From assembly GCA_022496185.1 (NCBI GenBank), contig WTXG01000119.1, positions 1 to 64,000 on the forward strand: DNA of 64,000 bases, given 5' to 3'. A model generated the notes under the pieces. That model was not told the DNA's origin. It saw only the letters and a list, made by a program, of their open reading frames with translations, and made no database searches. Position numbers and translations under genes: made by a program. Each line of letters opens with the position of its first letter. Position 1 is the first letter of the stretch. Below, in pieces: positions 43,166 to 55,344 of this stretch. This DNA comes from Multifurca ochricompacta (lineage: Eukaryota > Basidiomycota > Agaricomycetes > Russulales > Russulaceae).

Positions 43166-46100
43166 ATTGGCTCTACCCCGTCGGCCTGGGCACAGCACTA
43201 CATGTAACCTCTGTGTATACTAGTCGCTTCAAATCATTGAAAATACCAGTACATTTCGAGACTACACAGAGGATGGCCACTGTGACATCCTGATCGACTC
43301 AGGAGCCACTGATAACTTTATCAGCCCATGAATGGCGAGGACCATGGGCTTGGGGATGCTGGAACTCCCCCAGGAAAAGAACATCTGGAACATAGACGGA
43401 ACGGCTAATAAAGCCGGAAGGATTACCCACTACACTGACCTTAATGTCCAAGTGGGGGAAAGGACAAAGACAATTCGCTTCCTTGTCACCAATTTGGGAA
43501 ACAAAGATCTAATCCTAGGATACCCATGGTTGGCTGCATTCGAGCCAAAAATCAATTGGAGTGACGCGACCATGGACAAGGACTACTACCCAGTTCTCAT
43601 CACATCATTAGGGTATGACTATGCCGTCCGACACGCAAAGGTACCAGAGACAGAAGAGGAGGATGCGGAACGCTGCTATGTTACGAAAGCATCAGAACTA
43701 GCCCAAAAGGCAGCAGAAGGACATACAGAGAAGACCTTTGAGGAGGTAGTGCCAGAGGTTTATCACCGACATTGGAAAGTGTTCTCAGAAGAGGAGTCAC
43801 AACGTTTCCCCCAGCACGCCCTTGGGATCACGCTATCGAATTCACGCCTGACACCCCATCTGCCATTGACTGCAAAATCTATCCATTGTCCCAGAAAGAG
43901 CAGGAGGCACTCACAGCGTTTCTTGAAGAGCACCTTGCAAAAGGATATATCCGCCCGTCGAAGTCACCATACACATCGCCTTTCTTCTTCATCAAAAAGA
44001 AGGATGGGAAACTTCGACCCGTGCAAGACTACGACGGATAAATGCCCATACCATAAAGAACGCTTATCCTCTCCCCCTCATTTCCGAACTCATTGATACC
44101 ATGAGGGACAAGTCCCTATTCTCCAAAATGGACGTCCGTGGGGGTACAATAACATCAGGATTAAGGAAGGAGATCAGTGCAAAGCAGCATTCAAAACCAA
44201 CCAGGGACTCTTTGAGCCAAATGTTATGTTTTTCGGTCTTACCAACTCGCCCGCTACCTTCCAATCTATGATGAACCACATTTTTCGCGACCTTATCCTC
44301 ACAGGCGAAGTAGTGGTATACATGGATGATATCCTCGTGGCCACAACAGACAATTTGACCCATCATCGAGAACGAGTTCACCAAGTGTTGGACATCCTGC
44401 ACAGCACGACTTATACCTCAAGCCGGCCAAATGCTCATTTGAACAACGGAGCATAGAATACCTGGGGGTTATCCTGGAAGGAGGACGGGTTCAGATGGAT
44501 CCGGTGAAGGTGCAAGGCATTCGGGAATGGCCCACACCCACGTGCATCAAGGATGTGCGATCCTTCATTGGGTTCTGCAACTTCTACCGGCGATTTGTAG
44601 AGGATTCTCGGGTATGGCCCAACCATTGAACGGGCTGTTAAAGAAGGATACACCTTGGCACTGGGGAGATGAACAACAAGAGCCTTCGAACAGATCCGGG
44701 ACATTATCGGCTCAGAACCAGTTCTTCTGCAGCCAGACCTAACAAAGCCCTTTGAACTCGAGGTAGATGCATCGCGCTTTGCAAACGGAGCCATACTCAA
44801 CCAGGAGATGCGGGAGGGTTACTTCATCCAGTTGCCTTCTACTCGGAAACATTCTCGCTGGCAGAACGGAATTACGATATTTGGGACAGAGAACTGCTCG
44901 CCATTGTAAAGGCACTACGACATTGGCAACCGTACCTAGCAGGGACTCCCCATAAAACCATTATTCACACCAATCACTCCAACCTATTATATTGGAAGGA
45001 ACCCCACAAGATCAGTCGGCGGGTTGCCCGCGAAGTCTTGGAACTGGAGGAATATAACTTCGTGTTGAAACATATTGCAGGAAGTCGCAATGCACGCGCA
45101 GATGCCTTGTCACGACGGCCGGATTGGAACAGTGGAGAAGAGGACAATAATGATGTCATGGTCCTACCTGAAGAGGTTTTCGCAAAAACCACCGTCGTGA
45201 GCCTCCATGACATGGACCTATGGGCTCAAGTGTCACAAAACATGAACCAACAGTTATGCGAGTCATGGGCAGACTCACATAATCTGAAGAAAATCGATGG
45301 CCTTTGGTGGAAGGACGGGGATCGACTCGTTGTCACCGGTGGCGACAACATTAAGAGGGGGGTGATCCATTTTCACCACGACCTCCCTCGGCGGGCCACC
45401 CTGGCATTACGAACACATATGCCTTGGCCAAACGAGATTACTGGTGGCCTGACATGAAGAAGGATGTGGAAAACTATGTGAAAGGATGTGCGGACTGCCA
45501 AGCCAACAAAGTAAACACACACCCGCACCCACCAGCACCATTCCCGATCACACCTACGGCCTCATTACCGTTCCAGACCATTGCGATGGACTTCATAGTC
45601 AAACTCCCCATCTCCAGAGGGTTCGACTCAATCTTAACCATCACGACCACGACTGCTCTAAAGCGCATTGTTCATACCCTGTAATGAGTCCGTCACAGCG
45701 GAAGGCGTAGCCAAACTTTACCTGGATCACGTCTACAGACACTATGGCCTCCCCGAAAAGATCATCTCTGACCGCGACCCACGCTTTACCTCCGCCTTTG
45801 CCAGGGCGCTCTGTAAGACCTTGGACATCACCCAGAATATTTCGACCGCCTACCATCCACAGACTGACGGACAATCAGAAAGAACGAACCAATGGCTAGA
45901 ACAGTATCTTCGATTCTGGTGCAACAGGCGACAGGACGACTGGGCTGACTGGCTAGCCATGGCAGAGTTTGCACACAACTCATGGCCCAACGGAACCACC
46001 AAGACCCCTCCATTCTCACTTATCATGGGATGGACGCCACGGACCAACTGGACCAAGAAACCCACAAATGTCCCATCGGCTGCGCAACGTATCAGCCAAT

Positions 46101-46620
46101 GGGAGGAGATCAGGAAATCAGCCAACAAAAACCTGCTCAAGGCGCAAAGAATCCTATCCGAAAGGCCGTCAAAGTTCACACCTTATCGGACCAATGACCT
46201 CGTCTGGCTGGAGGGAAAGAACATTCATACGTCACACCCCACCGCCAAATTAGCTCCCCGACGTCTTGGGCCCTTCATGATAACGAGGAAGCTGTCAGAT
46301 GTGTCATATGAACTCGGACTTCCATCCACATGGAGAATTCACCCAGTCTTCCATGCCCGACTCCTGACACCCTACAGAGAGACAACCCTGCATGGGGAGA
46401 ACTTCCCGAGACCCCCCCCTGAATTAATCGATGGAGAAGCGGAGTGGGAAGTGGAGCGAATTCTAGATTCTTACATAAAGGCCGAGGGCGCAAGCTGCAT
46501 TACCTAGTCAAGTGGAAAGGATTCCCAGACTCTGACAACTCGTGGGAGCCCTGGGGAATATCTTTGCCCCGGCCCTTATCTCGGAGTTCCATACCGACAT
46601 CCAGAGGCGCCCAAGAATAG
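43166..46620 (+). pseudogene. pol: Gyp-1 pol: protease, RT, RNase H, integrase, chromodomain
   Basis: Protease ILIDSGATDNFIS is near 43280. RT motifs include NLGNKDLILGYPWLAAFEPK (about 43492), [40 protein letters not shown] and VVVYMDDILVATTDNLTHHR near 44310. RNase H follows (EVDASRFANGAILNQ near 44760). The integrase zinc region has YWWPDMKKDVENYVKGCADC near 45440; the core has [34 protein letters not shown] near 45760 and [14 protein letters not shown] near 45855. At the C-terminus are HPVFHARLL and the chromodomain ([14 protein letters not shown] near 46506). At least six small indels break the frame. Confidence 0.88.
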
Positions 46621-46659
46621 TTAAAAGGAAGACCCAGATCCTAAGGAAATCCCCAGTAC

Positions 46660-47884
46660 ATGCTCCCACAGCAACGTCCTACAACCATCGAATCTATTAT
46701 GTCTTTCATCGCTGCCAACGCCGCCATTGATGCCTTTGCTGCCACCACCGAGGTGTCGAGAACTTCCCCTCTGCACACCCCTCCACACGTCCCTCCTCAC
46801 CCATTGATTACGAGGCCGCCGAAGCCGAGTCAAGAACCAGTCCCCCAACCCCAATGACGACTTTGAGCATGTGAAGAACCACATCCCAATGACCTGATAG
46901 GTATGGAGTCAGATGAGAAGTCCCGAGTTCCCCTTCTTTGTAACAACCCGAACTCCTCCACGTACTACCCGTTGGAGATCACCTTGGGCGACGGACAGTC
47001 GCCATCGCCAGTATATTTCTACACAATGGAGGGATGGACGTGGCCGGATGCATGAAGAAGGACGGTCCTGTTTATGGAGCTCCAGTATATCTGGAGGAAA
47101 GGTACACTGGCCGTTTGCACCACACCATGACCGACGAGCAGCTGGGGCATCTGGCTGCTGAAGACTCGCGAGCCTTTGCCATCGACGAAGTACTGAGTGA
47201 CATGCGACTTCCGCGTCTCAAAGCCGAGGTAATGAGACTGCGGAAGAATCTAACCTTACGCAATACACTCAACAAGCAGTACAAAGAACACCGAAGGATG
47301 ATGGCCCGGCTGACCAATGGGATGTTCAAATTGAGCAGGAGTTGGTGGAAATTCGAAAGAGGCTGGAGAAAGGGGATGCCTACCAGACAATTGCCGAAAG
47401 GTACGCCGACACGTATGCCCGACCCTTACCCCCACGATCATTGGGGGCTGCCCCTGTGCTGTTGCCAAACCGATTCGAGATGCCGCGTATGCATGAGAAC
47501 CCCCGTGGAGAGACATGTGGCGCTGTGATAGTAAGTATCACATCAGCTGGAACTGCCCCCTCAACCGCAAGTGGTGTCGGCACTGTCGTAGCAACCTGCA
47601 CTGGAGCAGGTTCTGTATTTTCTGCCGAATAGGAGTCGCCCGACGATCAACAACCCATCCGCATGGTGCGGCAAGTGCTTGCGTCACAATGCTGGACACC
47701 GCGAGTTGGACTGTCCTGTCCACGACCAGTGCCACTTATGCGGTCGACGCGGCCCTACGGATTCCTCCGCACCCACCAATGCCCCCAGGATGAAGACAAG
47801 GAGAATTATACCATGGATGATCGTAATGTAGCTGATGACTACTTGGAGTTGGTACAGGATGATGACGGTACGAGTCGTTTCTAG
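46660..47884 (+). pseudogene. Gyp-1 ORF3 (env position), Cys/His knuckle protein
   Basis: It begins MLPQQRPTTIESIMSFIAAN. Despite several frame changes it retains GGMDVAGCMKKDGPVYGAPV near 47030, a helical segment (LKAEVMRLRKNLTLRNTLNK near 47218) and the knuckle region (CDSKYHISWNCPLNRKWCRH near 47519). It ends with an acidic tail (DDYLELVQDDDGTSRF) and a stop at 47882-47884. It is collinear with ORF3 of Gyp-2 and G1. I do not recognise a function; no signal peptide or membrane segment is seen. Confidence 0.8.
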
Positions 47885-47901
47885 CCGGGTCTGCTAGAAC
47901 C

Positions 47902-48499
47902 AGAAGAGGGGGTGATGTTACAACCTCTACCGTCTGTCCCGTTTTCTTTCTACTCCCCAACGACGACCCCTCCCTGCCGCCCACTTTACACTTCTCAATC
48001 ACATCTCCGTCGTGGGACCCGTCACATGCCCTGCTTCCATCCCCGTGACCCGCTTTGTACTTGTTGATGCGACGTTTGCCTATGTTTATCTCATTATCTT
48101 GTTATCGTCTTATCTTTACGACCGGACACTTACTTAATACCCTATCAGAAGCTAGACTTTACGCCGTCCGCTTCCGTATATTTGGGCCCACTTGACTCCA
48201 TATCCTTATCTTGTAGACGCCCATCGAGTTACGTATATAAGTCCGCTGTAGTTACACTGTAGACCTCAGACTTGACTTATTGAATACATTGGTGCTTGTC
48301 TTCTGGACATCCCTTTGATCTCTGACTCAGTTGTCTCGGGTACTTCGGGTACCTTTCCGTTCAACATTGTCTTAGGGAGCGCCCCTTTGACTTTGACTCA
48401 TCCCACTTCGTCTCCAAGAAGCCTTATTGGTTTCTTACCTGAACCTACAAATCGCGCTGTCACACAAGTCGTGTGGAACGTCCCGCACCAGACGTAACA
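47902..48499 (+). repeat. Polypurine tract and 3' LTR of Gyp-1
   Basis: The purine tract AGAAGAGGGGGTGA (47902-47915) is followed by the 584-bp LTR, which ends at the ATATA duplication. Confidence 0.92.
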
Positions 48500-48504
48500 A
48501 TATA

Positions 48505-51500
48505 TATCTCTTCATCCAGGTCGCCATGTAGGAATGCTGATTTGACATCCATCTGGTGGATTTCCCAATCCTCTAGTGTAGCTAGTGCTAGTAATAATCT
48601 AAGTGATTCAAATCTGGTGACTGGTGAGAATGTTTCATCAAAGTCCACCCCTTCTATTTGGGTGAAACCTTTTGCCACAAGCCTAGCATGAAACTGTCCA
48701 TCTGGTTTCAGCTTAAAAACCCATTTTGACTTGACAGCCTTTCTTCCTTTTGGAAGATCCTCAAGGCACCACACATTAAGTTTATCTAAGGCATCAATTT
48801 CATATTTGCATGCCTCAAGCCATTCACTGGCATTGTCTGACTGCATCGCTTCCTGAAAAGTCAGGGGGTCTCTGTAAGAGACTCCTGCAGCATTTAGCAG
48901 TTCCATATGCCCAAGTCTGGAAGAACCCTGCACAAACTCAGCATTATCCTCATTATAATATTGAGGATTCATGTGATGTGAACGTTTGGGATGGGCAGTA
49001 TCAAGATCTAAGTCTTCCTGCACAGCCCTGTCATGTTGTTGAGAGCGTGGACTTTCCCTAGTAAAAACTGGCTGGGGAAGTCTGCTGACATTCTTTTTAG
49101 ATTGTCTCTTGGCATGGGTTCTTTGGGGGAGTTCTGATGGTTCCATGATTTGGGATGGAGGTGTCTGATAGATAGTAACTTCATGTGTGTCAATGTCTCT
49201 TTCAGGTGTGGTAGGCTCAGGATTTATTTGAGGAGGTTCCACTACCTCCTGTTCCTCAACCTCGGCTTCTTTGTCTTCAGGAGCCTGAGGAACTGTGGCT
49301 ATTGCTGGTTGAGGCTGGACAGGCCTCTCAACTTCTAAGACAAAAGGTGTAACTTTTTCCTTTTGCTTTCCCTTGTTGTCCTTGGCAAGGTTGGATGGGA
49401 AGGATCCTTCATCAAATGTCACATCTCTTGACAATACGAAGGATCAAGTATGCATATCCCATAGAAGATATCCTTTAGAGTGGGGTGCATACCTGACAAA
49501 GACTGTCTCTCTGGCCTTGTGGTCCAGTTTACATCTTTTGTCCTCTGGGACAGTGTAATAGGCTAAGCAGCCAAATATTTTAAAATAGGAGACATCTGGA
49601 ATGTTCCCATCCAGAAGCTCAAGCAGTGTTCTCCACTTATTAGAATGGATAGGTGTTCTGTTGTATATGTGACAGGCTGTTCGCACTGCACATTCCCAGA
49701 AACCAAGGGAAAGACCAGCATGATGCAGCATACTAGTAGCCTTTTCCATGATGGTTCTGTTGAACCTTTCAGCCCTTCCATTCTGTTGTGGGGAATATGG
49801 CATTGTCAATTTATGCTCTATGCCAGCCTGCTCAAGTATTGACTTCAGCTCCCTATTGATGAATTTGCCACCTCAGTCTGTATGTAAGGTCTTTATTTTC
49901 CTGTCTGTTTTATTTTCTAGGAATGCCTTAATGTTACAAAAGACCGATGTAAAGTCACTTTTAGCCTTCATAGCAACAACTAGAGCTGTCCTGCTAAAGT
50001 TGTCTATGAAGGTGGCAAAGTATAGGTTCCCTTGAATTGAAGTACATTGTAAAGGACCAACTAGGTCACTATGAATGACTTCCAAGGGTGCTGAAGCTCT
50101 CTTTTGAGAGGGAGGGAATGGAAGACAGTGTGATTTTCCCATTTCACAGCCATAACACGGCTTGTCTTCCACTTGGCTATTATCTATACTAAGGCCTTTT
50201 ACAGCCTTAGGAGCATGTCTTTTGAGGGCCTCTTTTGACATATGACCCATGCACAAATGCCAGGTATCAAGGTTACTTGATGCAGATTTGTGGGAAGCAG
50301 TATTTAGGTTCTGCATTGTTTTCCCAAGGACCCAGTAAAGTCCCATAGCCTTGACACCTTCCGCTATAATTGCATTATTGTACTTTATTCTGACTTCAGA
50401 TGGAGTAAATCCACTGAACCACCTTTGTCTGTGATGCAGCTTGTTGACAGTATTCTTTCACTGCCAGGCATGTAATAGACATTATTTAACTCTAACTCAT
50501 AATTATTACGAGTTTTGAGAATGACTTTGCCTGTTCCTTTGACTTGGACTATGGAGCCATCACCAATTGTCACCTGATGTCCCGTATGTGGGAGATATTC
50601 AGAAAGTCTTCTAAATATGGTGTAAAGTGAGTGGTGGCTCTGCTGTCCATCATCCAGGGTTGCTGCCATCATTGACTTCTTGCATGTGTTCGTCAAGAAT
50701 AAAGTGAAATGCAAGGTGTCTCATGCACCTCCTGTATTCTGCCACTACCATTAACTATGTAGCTACTTGTGTGAGTTTGTTTGTACACTGGGGCTTGCCC
50801 CTTCCTCTTGTTGCCCTTTTTGCCTGCATCAGCATTGGCTCTGTCCTGTTTCCTTTGCGACATTCATTAGCCTTGTGGCCGGCTTCTGGCAATAGAAGCA
50901 GGTGACATCATTGGACAATGATGCACCTGCAGGTTGTGGCATGAAATTTGTTGTTTTTTGTTTTTATTTTTGTTGACATGGGCTGCCTTGTTAAGGGCAG
51001 CCCCAACACCACTTCCTGTGGGGCCGGCTAGTCGCTTTCCTCATTTAGGAACCTTTGTACAAGTCCTGAGGGGAAAGGCAGTCAGGGAACCTGACACCAG
51101 GATGAGCCAGCAATGGCATTGTAGGATGGAGGCAGGGATTGGAGCAATATGAAGCTCATCTGGAGATCAGAGATCTCCATCCCATTCTCTTTGAGGTACT
51201 CCTCCATCCAACACATGCTGCAACTGGGGCTGAATTGTTTGCCTTCTCCAATGGAAGAAGACACAGAACACCACAAGTTGTAGGTGGCCATGCTACCTAC
51301 TGAGCCATAGAGTGATTCTAATCACTCATACTTGGCATTGACAGAAGGGTAAGTTCTGTCAGAGGCAATTTGGGAGTATGTTTCTGGTGATGTTACCATC
51401 ACTAGAACTCCCATGAGGACTTCCTCCACTCTGTTCCATTCAAGGTACATAGGCTCTGACCAAAGTGCAAAGCATTTGGCATACTCTTCATCCTTTTCTC

Positions 51501-51666
51501 CATCCTCTGGCTTCGGAGGATTCAGGAACTCAGGGGCATCATGAGTAATGTGCCTCTTCATCCCATTTATCCTGAGCAGGGTGGTGAATGACACTGACCA
51601 CTGCTGCCAGTTGGAGCTGTCAAGCTTATTGAACTTGAAGGTAGGGGGGAAGACAATGGAAGACAT
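48505..51666 (-). pseudogene. gag-pol: Copia-B gag-pol 5' part: Gag, protease, integrase, start of RT
   Basis: The ATG at 51666-51664 opens MSSIVFPPTFKFNKLDSSNW; Gag continues with a stop near 51324 and frame changes to about 51080. The zinc knuckle region (CFYCQKP) is near 50905. Protease-side sequence is at 50714-50385 (LPHTGHQVTIGDGSIVQVKG). GAG-pre-integrase is at 50346 (WHLCMGHMSKEALKRHAPKA) and the integrase core follows (HSDLVGPLQCTSIQGNLYFA, TMPYSPQQNGRAERFNRTIM). The linker and first part of RT (FDETFSPVTRFESL, QMDVKSAFLHGDLDEEIY) end at the Gyp-1 insertion. Several stops and indels. Confidence 0.88.
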
Positions 51667-52585
51667 TTGAGATGATTTTGAAAGAAAATTGATCCTGGTT
51701 CCAAGGAGCAGTTAGAACCAGTTGTCCAGGTCTCATTTAAGAGGGCCCGTCCATTCTGTGGCACTATGCTTCAGAACTTAAAGAAGTCCTGCCTCTGATG
51801 TGTGACTTCTAAGTAGTATAGTATGCTGTCTAGTGCCATCTATAACAAGTCCTAAGCCCACATCAGGGGGACATTGTGTAAATAGATGGGGAGTCATGTC
51901 ATGGAGGAGCCAACTGCAAGTTCCACTAGAGACAAAGGGTATATAGCCCTTCCTCTAGTGCTGGTGGTGGAGTCCATGATTAAGCCCTAGATGATTGGGG
52001 CCATGACTGTAGTAGACTGTCAGGTTTCCTCTGGTTGGGGGGGACCCCCAATGACAGCAGCAGGTACTTCTGCCCAGAGACAAAACCTTCTAGCTACTGT
52101 GTAACTACTATAGTAGTTCAAGCCTACTTGTATCGAGCCCAAGTGTCATGGGAGTGACTACCCATGCCTTGTTCTAGACCCTAAACTCTACCTGCAGGTC
52201 GCTAAACCTGGCTTACAGATTGAGCCAAGCATTGACTGAACCTATAGCCCCAAGCCTTCTGGGCAAGTGGCCTACTAAGACTATGGATGGGACAAAAACC
52301 CAGCTACAACTAAGAATACTATTTACTTAGAGTGCACATGAGGAAATTAAGGTGTTTCACCCACTTAGGGTCCCTCATCACCTTTTGCAAGAATCCCCTG
52401 AGGGACTAGCCAAACAGATCAAGGTGGGCACATAAAGTGCACCACCTTGTGGACAGTTAAGGGCAAGAAAAATAGAATTGAAGCTCACAAAGAAGACTGA
52501 TTGGGAAGATGGTCTTGAAGCTGGTGAGCTTGAAGAAAAGGTTGGACTGATTAAAGAAAAGAGGTGACAGGTCAGTAAAGCGTTG
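51667..52585 (-). other. Copia-B 5' leader, non-coding
   Basis: About 920 nt between the primer-binding site and gag, collinear with the Copia-A leader (33595-34518). Shared landmarks are AGACAAAACCTTCTAGCTAC, ATGGGAGTGACTACCCATGC and the block around GAGTCCATGATTAAGCCCTA. No reading frame is seen. Confidence 0.65.
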
Positions 52586-52600
52586 CCAGGGCCCATAACC
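52586..52600 (-). promoter_or_regulatory. Copia-B primer-binding site, half-tRNA iMet type
   Basis: On the reverse strand it reads GGTTATGGGCCCTGG directly after the LTR. It matches Copia-A except for the last base and is complementary to the initiator tRNA-Met anticodon arm. Confidence 0.75.
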
Positions 52601-53116
52601 TGTGAAACAGGCATGAGGTGCAGCATACTGACTGTGAGTGTTAGCAAGTAAAGCTAAAAAGACAAGTTATACTTCAGAGAAGAAGACAACTCTGTTACTA
52701 TACTACACACCTAAAAAGACAAGTTATCTACATGAGACGGTTAGTCAATGGTAAGGTAGTAAGTAGAACAGAAGGGACTTACACTTCAGAGGAGAAGACA
52801 ACTCTGAAGTGTAAGAGACGAAACAGACACCCTTATATACACTTCCAAGGGATGGCCTGTGCACTGGGAATAAGTCCACAAGTGCTGGACAAAGTCCAAA
52901 CAATAAACAAGAGGGATAAAGGCCATTGGCCAATAAGGAATCACATGCTTGTACATCATTAGTAAGGTACATCAGTCAGCTACTGCAGAATGTGAGAAAG
53001 AAAGTAATAATGATATGGTAAATAGTCCGAAACTCCAATATCTAATCTAGTCCACAAAGTAGCTAATCTAATCTCCTGATGCCTGAAGCATCACTGAACA
53101 CGTCCTGTGTTCAACA
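52601..53116 (-). repeat. 5' LTR of Copia-B (L9)
   Basis: A 516-bp LTR with a 14-bp perfect hairpin, an intron-like segment and the joined repeat. Both copies of its downstream piece read ATAACTTGTCTTTTTAG on the reverse strand. It abuts the TCTGC duplication at 53117. Confidence 0.93.
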
Positions 53117-53121
53117 TCTGC

Positions 53122-53211
53122 AGCATTTTGAATCAATTGGGTAACAATGTCGGGGTGGCCCCCAGTGATTGTGGAGGGAGAGGCCAGGCATATGTGTCTG
53201 CATACCTTTCA
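53122..53211 (-). pseudogene. G1 ORF3, short middle piece
   Basis: Ninety bp left between the Copia-B and Gyp-2 insertions. The reverse strand reads ERYADTYAWPLPPQSLGATP, then an in-frame TGA where Gyp-1 has CGA (LPNRFEM), matching Gyp-1 at about 47398-47480. Confidence 0.8.
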
Positions 53212-53807
53212 TGTTACAATCCCTGCCAAGCACCCCCATTTTCTTCCACCTTCCCAATGATGACCCCTCTTTACCACCCACTCTGCACTTCATGATTACG
53301 TCTCCATCCTGGGATCCATCACATGCCCTGCTCCCATCCCCATGACTTGCTTTGGACTTGTTGACCTGTTGTTTATCCATGTTTGACTCCTTATCTCTTT
53401 ATCTCGTTATCTCTTTATCTTTACAACCAGACACTTACTTAATACCCTATCAGAAGCCAGGCTTTACGCCATCCACTTTTGTATATTCGGGCCCACCTGA
53501 CTCTGCAGTTCTTATCTCATAGACGCCCACCTTGTTATGTATATAAGCCCACTGTAGCTACACTGTAGACTCCAGACTTGACTTATTGAATACATTGGTG
53601 CCTGTCTTCTGGACATCCCCTTGGATCTGTGACTCAATCGTCTCAAGTGCTTCCAGCACTTTTCTGCTCAACATTGTCTTAGGGATCAGCCCCTTTGACT
53701 TTGACTCATCTCACTTACACTCCAAGAAGCCTTATTGGTTTCTTACCTGAACCCATGAATCGCACTGTCACACAAGTTGTGTGGAACGTCCCACACCAGG
53801 CGTAACA
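53212..53807 (+). repeat. 5' LTR of Gyp-2
   Basis: TGTTACAATCCC to GGCGTAACA, 596 bp. TATA box TATATAAG at 53541-53548; predicted start AGACTTGACTT at 53575-53585. Confidence 0.93.
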
Positions 53808-53809
53808 TC

Positions 53810-53820
53810 AAGTCAAGTCT
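53810..53820 (+). promoter_or_regulatory. Gyp-2 self-priming primer-binding site
   Basis: AAGTCAAGTCT, two bases after the LTR, is an exact 11-nt complement of 53575-53585, which lies 34 bp after the first T of the TATA box. This matches the Tf1 self-priming arrangement. Confidence 0.75.
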
Positions 53821-53826
53821 CTCACT

Positions 53827-55344
53827 GTGGCTTCCAGCCGCAGTCAGACCCTATTTCATGAAGAACTCATCGAACGAAGGGAAGAGAATAATCTTTCACA
53901 ACAGATACTTGGCTCTGCCACCTGGAAAGATTTTGAGTCCGAGTTTGGATATTACATCTATCATGATGGAGGATACCAACCGGTAGAATATGATGATGAA
54001 AAGAGAGTTTGGTACTGTATCCGATATTCGGAAAGCTGACACTCTTGGGTCACTACAGGACCCGCCCCACCTGAATTTGGATTAGGACTGTGGAGAGAAA
54101 ATCCCCCAGCCATTGTCATGGACTCCAAACCAGAGGAGTACGTAGAAGAACATAGTGAAGAAGCACTGGTATTAGTGTCGACTACAACCCCAGTTGCACC
54201 GGCAGTTGTCACGATCAGAGCCCCTGCTTTGACAACTCCTCAGATATCCATACAGTCCACCAGCACCACTACCCCATCTAAACAAAAGATGTCCACTATC
54301 ACTGCCCAGCTCCCAGACCCAGCCCCTCCACTCCCACCACCCCCACCAGTCATAATACTGCCAAACATACCCCCACCCTCTGGACAGTTGTCAGGTGTAT
54401 TACCCCAGACGTTCACCAGGGATTGCTCCCAGAGCAAGAAATTCATGTTGGAGTTTACGACATTCAAAAACTTCAATCATGACGTTCCCCAGATCATTAA
54501 CCCCTTCCAACGTGCCAACCTGTTCTTGTCCCTGATACAAGGGGACGCAGTAGATGACTGGATGATGGAACAGTTGGAGTGGCTGAACGAACAAGTTGAG
54601 AGTGGTCGTCGCACCACTAGTGAAGTTCTCTGGGAAACCATTGCTCAGAGATTCAAAGATGCATTCACAGATGGACAGGCCAAGCAGAAGGCTGCCCGAG
54701 AATTAAAATCCCTAAAAATGGAAAAGGGAGAATTGGATGCCTATGTGGCAAAATTCAGAAGCCTGGCTAACAGAGTGGGGTACGACACAGATGAAGAGGC
54801 AACACTGGACCTCTTCTCACAAGGGTTGCCCAACCCACTAGTCAAAAACATTATCCAGTTCCACCACCCCTGGGACTGGGATGAATGGGTCGAAGCTGCT
54901 TGACAACAGCAGCAGGATTACCTCGATTTCCAGACGCACTTCAGAGTCAACACTAAGAAGGGAAAGACCTGTGACCAGTGGAAGGCCGCCTTTGGGGTCA
55001 AGCCCACTCATGCCTCCCAGAGGGACCCAAATGCAATGGACACCTCAGCTGATAGAACCAGGGTGCAGGTCGCGCTCACTGAGGATGAAAGACAGACGTT
55101 GATGAAGGAAGGGAGGTGCTTTTGCTGCAAAGCGTTGGGCCATATGTCAAAGGAATGCCTGAAAAGGGGGGTGCAAGTGGCAGAAGCGACGGTTGCACCT
55201 GTCCATAACAATCCACCTACCGTCAACAAGAAAACGCCAACAAAAGAAGAGAAGGCACAAGAGATATGGGCCAATATGATGAAAGAAAGTGAGGAAGTGT
55301 GGGCTATCCTTGTAGAGAAGGTATTTGCCAAAAAGGATTTTTGA
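53827..55344 (+). pseudogene. gag: Gyp-2 gag
   Basis: The frame is open from 53827 (codon GTG) with a TGA at 54037 (CGA in Gyp-1). The first ATG in frame is at 54118. Gag continues through a Pro-rich stretch, the capsid-like core (INPFQRANLFLSLIQGDAVD, ARELKSLKMEKGELDAYVAK), a TGA at 54901 (again CGA in Gyp-1) and a zinc knuckle CFCCKALGHMSKEC near 55120. It ends at 55342-55344. It forms the particle core. The start is uncertain: the coding-like N-terminal part has no ATG. Confidence 0.88.

Larger units (their letters stand above)
41054..48499 (+). mobile_element. Ty3/gypsy chromodomain retrotransposon Gyp-1 (7446 bp)
   Basis: It carries the TSD ATATA (41049-41053 and 48500-48504) inside Copia-B pol. 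LTRs are 41054-41638 and 47916-48499. Order: LTR, self-priming site, gag, pol with protease-RT-RNase H-integrase-chromodomain, then an extra ORF3, purine tract, LTR. The internal frame is broken by many small indels, but CpG content stays high, so it is probably young. Confidence 0.94.
32518..53116 (-). mobile_element. Ty1/copia retrotransposon Copia-B, reverse strand, two nested insertions
   Basis: The outer 5-bp TSD TCTGC (32513-32517 and 53117-53121) lies in gypsy G1. LTRs are 32518-33033 (3') and 52601-53116 (5'), 516 bp each. Between them are the primer-binding site, a ~920-nt leader, gag-pol with frame breaks, and two later insertions: Copia-A (33067-39606) and Gyp-1 (41054-48499). Without these it would be about 6.6 kb. 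Confidence 0.92.

Noticed and set aside
46660..47884. Envelope gene in the gypsy elements
   Set aside because: The ORF lies in the env position but has no signal peptide, fusion peptide or membrane segment. Its Cys/His knuckles point to nucleic-acid binding.
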